The notes beneath the pieces are model-generated. The model made no database searches. It saw only the letters and a list, made by a program, of their open reading frames with translations, and had not been told where the DNA came from. The position numbers and the translations under genes were made by a program. This document shows, one piece after another, positions 60,101-64,000 of a stretch of 64,000 bases of DNA. Origin of the DNA: Phycisphaerales bacterium (lineage in GTDB: Bacteria; Planctomycetota; Phycisphaerae; Sedimentisphaerales; Anaerobacaceae); assembly GCA_003170415.1 (NCBI GenBank), contig PMZJ01000014.1:39489-103488 (forward strand), written 5' to 3'. The number at the start of each line of letters is the position of its first letter. Position 1 is the stretch's first letter.

Positions 60101-60719
60101 TCGCGACGATACCCGCACCGAGTTTATTTGCCAAATCGACGAGCGATTTCGCCATATTCGGGTCGTCGCCCTGATGGCTCTGGATTTCGATGAAGTATCT
60201 TTCGGGGCCGAATATTTTGAGGTATCCTTCGGCGACTGCCTGTGCCGCCTTTATATCACCGCCCGCCATTTGCATTGCCAGTTCGCCTTTCGGGCAGGCG
60301 GAAGTTACAATCAAACCCTCGTTAAGCTCGGCGAGGATTTGTTTGTCGATTCGCGGGCGATAGTAAAATCCCTCTGTGTAGCCGGCCGACGCGAGCTTGA
60401 GGAGATTTTGATAACCGACGTTGTTCTGTGCCAGCAGGACGAGGTGGTAAGCAGCGTCGCTGATTGATGTTTTTGTGCGGTCGAGTCGGCTGTGGGGTGC
60501 GATGTATGCCTCGATACCGATTATCGGCTTGATGCCAGCGGCGATTGCCTTGGTGTAGAACTCGACTGTCCCGAACATATTGCCGTGGTCGGTTACAGCG
60601 ACTGAATCCATACCGAGGTCTTTGCATCGCGCAAAAAGATTTTCGAACCTTATAGCGCCGTCGAGCAGCGAATACTGGCTGTGCAGATGAAGATGAGTGA
60701 ATCTTTTGTTGTCCGCCAC
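57174..60719 (-). CDS. dnaE: DNA polymerase III alpha subunit
   Basis: The 1181-residue replicative polymerase has a PHP domain at the N-terminus (HLHLHSQYSLLDGAIRF, VTDHGNMFGTVEFY), the catalytic palm Asp residues in PDIDIDICQAGRG, the fingers and beta-binding region, a helix-hairpin-helix (RFGLAAVKGVGEKAVEQI) and a C-terminal OB-fold (TIGGMITKIRYNLTKTGKNA). An in-frame GTAG-footed palindrome at 58193-58246 adds about 25-35 residues (from DRRAGFTPPKKSGGVNPTLQ) just before the helix-hairpin-helix. It is the first gene of the operon. Confidence 0.97.
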   Translation of the reverse strand: MADNKRFTHLHLHSQYSLLDGAIRFENLFARCKDLGMDSVAVTDHGNMFGTVEFYTKAIAAGIKPIIGIEAYIAPHSRLDRTKTSISDAAYHLVLLAQNNVGYQNLLKLASAGYTEGFYYRPRIDKQILAELNEGLIVTSACPKGELAMQMAGGDIKAAQAVAEGYLKIFGPERYFIEIQSHQGDDPNMAKSLVDLANKLGAGIVATNDVHFLAEEDHEAHNCLCAISTGKKADDPDRLIYPKDVFLKSPAQMRQLFPDCPQAFDNTLEIARRCNVEINLKQRHAPHFSPDDGSTPEKFLTKLCYEKADQIYSKLDDKVKERLERELHVIESKGFASYFLIVWDFCNYAHKNNIPVGARGSAVGTLVGYCLGLCDVDPLKYDLLFERFMDPQRNEMPDIDIDICQAGRGRIIDYVRQKYGHVAQIITFGTMKARAVIRDICRVLNVPLTEADRLAKLIPETLNMTLDMALSSEPQLKQAYDKDPLTRKVIDISKKLEGLARHASVHAAGVVIADEPLTNFVPLYKPPGTEDIVTQFEGPMVEKVGLLKMDFLGLKTLSVLERARQLVEQVNGQKIDLEKIDLADPKVFALFAAGKTKGIFQFESGGMQELLMKMKPDRIQDLIAANALYRPGPMTLIPDYNDRKHGGKWSLPHPIMKEVLDETYGIMVYQEQVMQICNRLGDIPLREAYTLIKAISKKQAKTITKEKERFITGSVAKGLKKQQAEDIFELIERFAGYGFNKSHSTRYAFIAYQTAYMKVYWPVEYMAALLTFEMGDTDKVVEYIAECTDMGIEVTAPDINESGVDFTPLYKESEPVITAEQNHDRRAGFTPPKKSGGVNPTLQNPAVKRGMIRFGLAAVKGVGEKAVEQIIVAREKTGRFQSLFHFCENVDMRAANKQVMESLIKAGAFDRLGGNRAQMMAGLQSATEHGADTQTDKLNGQMRFFAQAAKPDYSQDHTRLPYADPWPEPMMLMYEKEVLGFYVTSNPLSHCAETINIFSNINAAQIAESTQEREVTIGGMITKIRYNLTKTGKNAGSKMAVFTLLDLQGQVEVVMFPNTLNQFASKLVADAVVFVKGRLDFRREKPNIIASELITLDEATDKLAGKVRINLDAAAVTKEKIAEIKSICLHHRGKSSVYVAIRTDKGKVYASADRGLSVNPDTEFCRKIRHLLGPENLQLTR
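58193..58246. repeat. GTAG-footed REP palindrome inside dnaE
   Basis: GTAGGGTGGGGTTTACCCC (58193-58211) pairs with GGGGTAAACCCCGCCCTAC (58228-58246), each arm itself palindromic. It is read in DnaE as RAGFTPPKKSGGVNPTLQ. The GTAGGG ends match the element inside the RAYT gene. Confidence 0.9.
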
Positions 60720-60751
60720 GACCCAATCCTTTATGATACAAGGTTAGTTTG

Positions 60752-60793
60752 TTATTGATTATTGATAATCGGTTATCGATAATTGTAACGGTT
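60752..60793. repeat. Heptamer array upstream of dnaE
   Basis: TTATTGA, TTATTGA, TAATCGG, TTATCGA, TAATTGT, AACGGTT: six units with a 7-bp period in the dnaE-sppA divergent intergenic region, where both promoters must lie. Confidence 0.7.
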
Positions 60794-60851
60794 AAGCGGT
60801 TGGTAATCAACTTTAACGAATATACTCGGCAATGTCATAAGGGGCAAATTT

Positions 60852-61889
60852 ATGGATTTTGGAAATATCAATGATCCTTCACAGCAGCAATTGGGTGGTA
60901 TTCCTTCATCACAACCGGCGCCGGCGGCAAAAAAGGGCAGCGGATGGAAAGTTTTCTGGGGCATAATCACCGGCCTGTCGATGCTTGGAAACGTTATGCT
61001 TGTCCTTATGCTTATAGGCGTGGGAATCGTGGCATTTGCCGGAAGGGGCGAAAGGAAGTTTACCGAGGAGGTTATTGAGGATGGCCCGCGGTCGGCAAAA
61101 ATAGCGATAGTATCCATCGATGGCGTGATAGATGAGCAACAGGCGCAGGATGTTTACTGGCAGTTGAAAACGGCACGGGGTGACAAGAACGTCAAGGGTT
61201 TGATTATCCGCGTCGATTCGCCCGGCGGGACGATTTCGGGCAGCGACCAGATTCATAACGAAATAATAAAATACCGCGACGATACCAACCAGCCGGCGGT
61301 CGCTTTTATGCAGGGGGTCGCGGCTTCGGGCGGTTATTATTCGTCGGTCGCCTGTGATAAGATTATCGCCGAACCCACGGCGATTACCGGCTCAATCGGT
61401 GTAATAATGGAATATCTCGTCCTGCAGCAGCTTTTGGAAGATAAGCTGGGGATAAACCCGATAGTGGTCAAGGCGGGTTCCAAAAAGGACTGGCCAAGCC
61501 CCTTCCAGATGCCTACCGACGAACAATTACAGTATATGCAGCAAAGGATAATCGACCCTGCATACGATCGATTCGTCAAAGTCGTCGTTGACGGCAGAAG
61601 TGGGCTGACCGAGGCGGACGTTAGACGCCTGGCGGATGGCTCCATATACTGGGCGGACAAGGCGCTCGAAGAAAAGCTCATAGACGGCATCGGTTATCTT
61701 GATAACGCAATCGAAGAAGCCAAGTTGCTTGCGGGCGTTAAAAAGGCACAGGTAGTTGAATACAAAAAGCCGTTTTCAATCATGGATATGCTGAGCACAA
61801 AGACAAACGTGTCGCTGAAGATTGACCGCAGGACGCTTTACGAAGTATCCGTTCCGCAGGCACTATATCTTTGGACCGGCCCCCAGTAG
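60852..61889 (+). CDS. sppA: Signal peptide peptidase SppA-type serine protease
   Basis: The 345-residue protein has a cytoplasmic Gln/Pro-rich tail (1-30), one membrane helix (about 34-64) and the S49 protease domain outside. Catalytic Ser159 lies in GVAASGGYYSSVACD and the general-base Lys in AGSKKDWPSPF (about residue 212). GSIGVIMEY and VDSPGGTISGSDQIHNEI are typical. It degrades cleaved signal peptides and other membrane peptides. Start ATG 60852; the divergent region to dnaE holds a heptamer array. Confidence 0.94.
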   Translation: MDFGNINDPSQQQLGGIPSSQPAPAAKKGSGWKVFWGIITGLSMLGNVMLVLMLIGVGIVAFAGRGERKFTEEVIEDGPRSAKIAIVSIDGVIDEQQAQDVYWQLKTARGDKNVKGLIIRVDSPGGTISGSDQIHNEIIKYRDDTNQPAVAFMQGVAASGGYYSSVACDKIIAEPTAITGSIGVIMEYLVLQQLLEDKLGINPIVVKAGSKKDWPSPFQMPTDEQLQYMQQRIIDPAYDRFVKVVVDGRSGLTEADVRRLADGSIYWADKALEEKLIDGIGYLDNAIEEAKLLAGVKKAQVVEYKKPFSIMDMLSTKTNVSLKIDRRTLYEVSVPQALYLWTGPQ

Positions 61890-61986
61890 CATTATCCTGA
61901 AGCAAAGACGCGGCTCCAAATAACAGGGGGCAATAAAAGAGGAGTAGAAATACACTACACTTTCGGTGCACTACGCGCGCACCAGA

Positions 61987-62700
61987 TTAGCTGATATTCT
62001 GAATTCGAAGATTTATAGATGGGTGAGAGGAAAAGTAATGGCCAAAATTGGATTCGGCGCCTGACGGATTTAGTTTGGCCAGACGCGACAGCAAGACCGC
62101 AGCAGCTTTTGCATTATAGCCGGCGGCTACAACCAGACGCACTCCCAGCTTGTCGGCTTCCATCTCTAATTCCTGTGAATAGGAGCTTTCAAGGAACCTG
62201 ACGCCCACGTTATTCAGCAAAGCTGTAATGGGGCCGCGAACAGACGTAAACTTAGTCCCGAGAGAAATTGCTGAGTTGGTAATGATACGGTCCATCGCGT
62301 GCCCCCTGATGACGTGGCTCATCTCATGTCCAAGGATGAACGCGACCTCATCCTGATTCCGCTCACATAGTTCCACAAGCGACCGGCTCACAAAAATGTA
62401 TCCGCCCGGCAGGGCAAAGGCATTGGGTTCGCCGCCTGCGAAAGTTTCAAAGCCGAAGGTACGGAGTTTGTTAGCGACGCACCCGGCCAACCGGGAACCG
62501 ACTTCGTTCAGCAGGTGCGCAATCTGCGGGTCGGGGTCAAGCTTTAACTGCTTCCTGATACCAGATGCCAAATCTCGGCCGACATCACGTTCGAGCCGTA
62601 TTGCGTCAACTTCATTACCTGTCATCGACTGCCATACCCACGTGGCTTTGCGAACATGCGGGCCGAGCATCTTGCCCATGTTGTAGAATAATCCACTCAC
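61987..62700 (-). CDS. M48-family metallopeptidase
   Basis: The 237-residue protease has the zinc motif HEMSH in FILGHEMSHVIRGHAMDRI and the downstream third ligand in EMEADKLGVRL. It has no membrane helix or signal peptide that I can see, unlike HtpX, and is a short soluble member like the BepA/YfgC-type catalytic core (LNEVGSRLAGCV, GGEPNAFALPGGYIFVSRSL). It may work in protein quality control; its location is uncertain. It is followed by an intergenic stretch and the sppA 3' end. Confidence 0.9.
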   Translation of the reverse strand: MSGLFYNMGKMLGPHVRKATWVWQSMTGNEVDAIRLERDVGRDLASGIRKQLKLDPDPQIAHLLNEVGSRLAGCVANKLRTFGFETFAGGEPNAFALPGGYIFVSRSLVELCERNQDEVAFILGHEMSHVIRGHAMDRIITNSAISLGTKFTSVRGPITALLNNVGVRFLESSYSQELEMEADKLGVRLVVAAGYNAKAAAVLLSRLAKLNPSGAESNFGHYFSSHPSINLRIQNIS

Positions 62701-62860
62701 TTCTCGTACTTACCTTTTTGGGCCGCACATCCGGCCATTATCAACACTTTCTGTAATATCAGCATCAGTTGTCAGCATCGCCTCCTGACATGTTTACGAT
62801 ACTATTGTATCAAAAGTTTGTCATTTTGCTTTCCTCAGTATCCGCGGGTAATTATCGGGG

Positions 62861-62910
62861 AAAAAAAGAAAGCCGCGCAGCCGGACTTGTTTGCAGTCGA
62901 GCCGCGCGGC
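62861..62910 (-). terminator. Terminator of the small membrane protein gene
   Basis: On the minus strand GCCGCGC (62910-62904) pairs with GCGCGGC (62878-62872), with further pairing inside, followed by TTTCTTTTTTT. It serves the leftward gene at 62948. Confidence 0.8.
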
Positions 62911-62947
62911 ATAAGTCGCTTGTGCCTTGGTATTCAGGCAGGTCGCT

Positions 62948-63184
62948 TTAGGTAGTAACCCTCTTCTTGCTGAACAGGTACACGATAATCCCCAGGGCGA
63001 CCAGGCCTACCAGCCCGTTTTCACCGAGGGTCTTCAGGATTCCGGTTATATTGGCAATCACCTGGCCAAAGAACGGCACAGTGTTGCCAAACAGAATCTC
63101 AACCGCGACACCGAGGGCAATCAACAGCAGTGCTATTTCAGTAATCTCCGCCAGCCACTTCCTAATTTCTGTGAAGAACTGCAT
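62948..63184 (-). CDS. Small two-helix membrane protein
   Basis: The 78-residue protein has two hydrophobic helices (IALLLIALGVAVEILFG and GLVGLVALGIIVYLF) and a basic C-terminus (SKKRVTT). AAGGAG lies 6 bases before ATG 63184; the open frame continues 21 codons upstream without support. I recognise no family. It has its own strong terminator, so it is probably monocistronic and expressed. Confidence 0.75.
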   Translation of the reverse strand: MQFFTEIRKWLAEITEIALLLIALGVAVEILFGNTVPFFGQVIANITGILKTLGENGLVGLVALGIIVYLFSKKRVTT

Positions 63185-63445
63185 CTGTATCTCCTTAAAT
63201 TGAAACCAGTTATGTTGTAAAACATCCTGTGGCCTTTTTCGGCTCATATTCCTTTGCGTCTTTAATTATTATGGAAACCGGCAAAAGACGATGGTCATTT
63301 TTTTGCCCCCGTAGGCAATTTGTCTCCCCGTTAGCCGGCCAGCCGACCATCTTTTTGATACTGATATTTGCGATAGGAGGGCTGTTGAACTTAAGAACTG
63401 TTAAAATGGGCAATTTTTTCTTGACTCAAATTGATAAAATAGAGT

Positions 63446-63450
63446 AGAAT
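63446..63450 (+). promoter_or_regulatory. -10-like element at the start of the small gene at 63458
   Basis: TTGACT (63421-63426), an 18-bp spacer and TAGAAT (63445-63450). The expected transcript start falls at about 63457, next to ATG 63458, so a leaderless message is possible. Confidence 0.4.
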
Positions 63451-63457
63451 GCCGTGT

Positions 63458-63631
63458 ATGGTCGGGAACGCAATAATTTTTGTTCTGCGGATATGCCTTG
63501 TGGTGGTGGTAGGGGCTTTCTTCTGGCGGCTCATCGAGCCGAAGACCAAGCAGGCAAGAATACTCAGGGCAGGATTATTGATTGTTGGTTTGCTGGTAAC
63601 TTTGGTTGTGGTAAGAAGTATCGGGGCATAG
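63458..63631 (+). CDS. Small membrane protein
   Basis: The 57-residue protein (MVGNAIIFVLRICLVVVVGA, then KQARILRAGLLIVGLLVTLV) has two membrane helices and a basic loop. An ATG nine bases upstream (63449) overlaps the -10-like sequence. No family was recognised, and no Shine-Dalgarno sequence is visible. Confidence 0.5.
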   Translation: MVGNAIIFVLRICLVVVVGAFFWRLIEPKTKQARILRAGLLIVGLLVTLVVVRSIGA

Positions 63632-63734
63632 CCGTAGCCGCAACTCAATTCTCAAATTCTGATTGGTCGTCTTCTGCTCAAATGGATTCCTCGTAAACAT
63701 TTCGCAGGTTACCAGAGACGAACGACGAAATGAA

Positions 63735-63807
<73 letters not shown>

Positions 63808-63816
63808 ACGAAAGGC

Positions 63817-63928
63817 AACGCTGAACGCTGAACGCAAAACGCAAAACGTTGCAACCTGCAACCTGAAACCTTGAACCTTGAACTTTGAACCTTGAACCTG
63901 CAACCTGAAACCTGGAACCTGAAACCTT
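63817..63928. repeat. Sixteen-unit heptamer array next to tRNA-Lys
   Basis: Sixteen consecutive 7-bp units with consensus xAACCTx: AACGCTG twice, AACGCAA twice, AACGTTG, CAACCTG twice, AAACCTT, GAACCTT, GAACTTT, GAACCTT, GAACCTG, CAACCTG, AAACCTG, GAACCTG, AAACCTT. The period never slips over 112 bases, although the units vary. Confidence 0.92.
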
Positions 63929-64000
63929 CTTTCCCTCCACCTACCACCTGCGAGGCACTAACTACCTTTAGTTTCATCAACATTCCCGCTTTCAACGCGT

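Noticed and set aside
63252..63260. GACGCAAAG (minus strand) resembling a core word of cyclic di-GMP-I riboswitches, upstream of the small membrane protein gene
   Set aside because: The partner GGCAAA loop and the paired elements are not at the right distance, and the expected stems do not form on inspection. A covariance-model search would settle it.
63817..63928. CRISPR array
   Set aside because: Units are 7 bp with no spacers, and no cas genes are in the window.

Overview
The window looks like a chromosomal segment of an uncultured Planctomycetota bacterium, most likely class Phycisphaerae. The case rests on a PEP-CTERM protein, two large pseudopilins with an H-X9-DG-like end, a GLUG-repeat protein ending in a dockerin-like module, a Minf_1886-type protein, and DUF2617 and DUF4416 proteins. 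This is judged from protein character only; no marker phylogeny was possible.

Layout by region. 0-9.9 kb: a cut-off hypothetical gene, a PadR regulator coupled to a HAAS/DUF1648 membrane protein, a lipoprotein serpin, a DUF2617 protein, a CPBP protease, and a GIY-YIG gene flanked by two related palindromes. 9.9-21.9 kb: mfd, an EamA transporter, transketolase, a COQ7-like protein, a Tat-exported aldo/keto reductase, an NtrC-type regulator with Glu at the phospho-acceptor position, a PEP-CTERM protein and dapF. 22-25.3 kb: a FliA-type sigma factor, a FlgB-like protein, a MerR regulator with a 26-bp palindromic operator, and a GAF-GGDEF cyclase. 25.3-28.5 kb: a small defence-like accessory patch with a C5-methyltransferase fragment, a REP-associated transposase (RAYT) broken by one stop codon, and a nuclease-helicase coupled to a 47-residue protein. 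28.8-35.3 kb: yebC, then a proS-DUF4416-glycosyltransferase-O-antigen ligase operon. 35.6-41 kb: two pseudopilins around the GLUG/dockerin protein, then a YhaM-like exoribonuclease. 41-45.8 kb: an envelope-stress-like cassette of very small membrane and secreted proteins, several present as near-identical duplicates. 45.9-49.1 kb: xseA, xseB, tRNA-Leu and a purine permease. 49-60.7 kb: an FHA-GAF protein, then a replication/translation operon read leftward (dnaE, a nucleotidyltransferase toxin-antitoxin-like pair, a membrane protein, tmk, holB, ricT, metG, Minf_1886). 60.8-64 kb: sppA, an M48 protease, two small membrane proteins, tRNA-Lys and a heptamer array.

The strongest overall signal is the density of short dispersed repeats of three kinds: (i) hairpin REP-like elements, some with the GTAG foot typical of RAYT-linked REPs; (ii) arrays with a strict 7-bp period; (iii) intergenic phrases with a period of about 10 bp built on CACAGA/CACGAA-like units. 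Several lie in frame inside essential genes (three in mfd, one in proS, one in dnaE), and one lies inside the RAYT gene itself. No CRISPR array, rRNA gene or prophage was seen.
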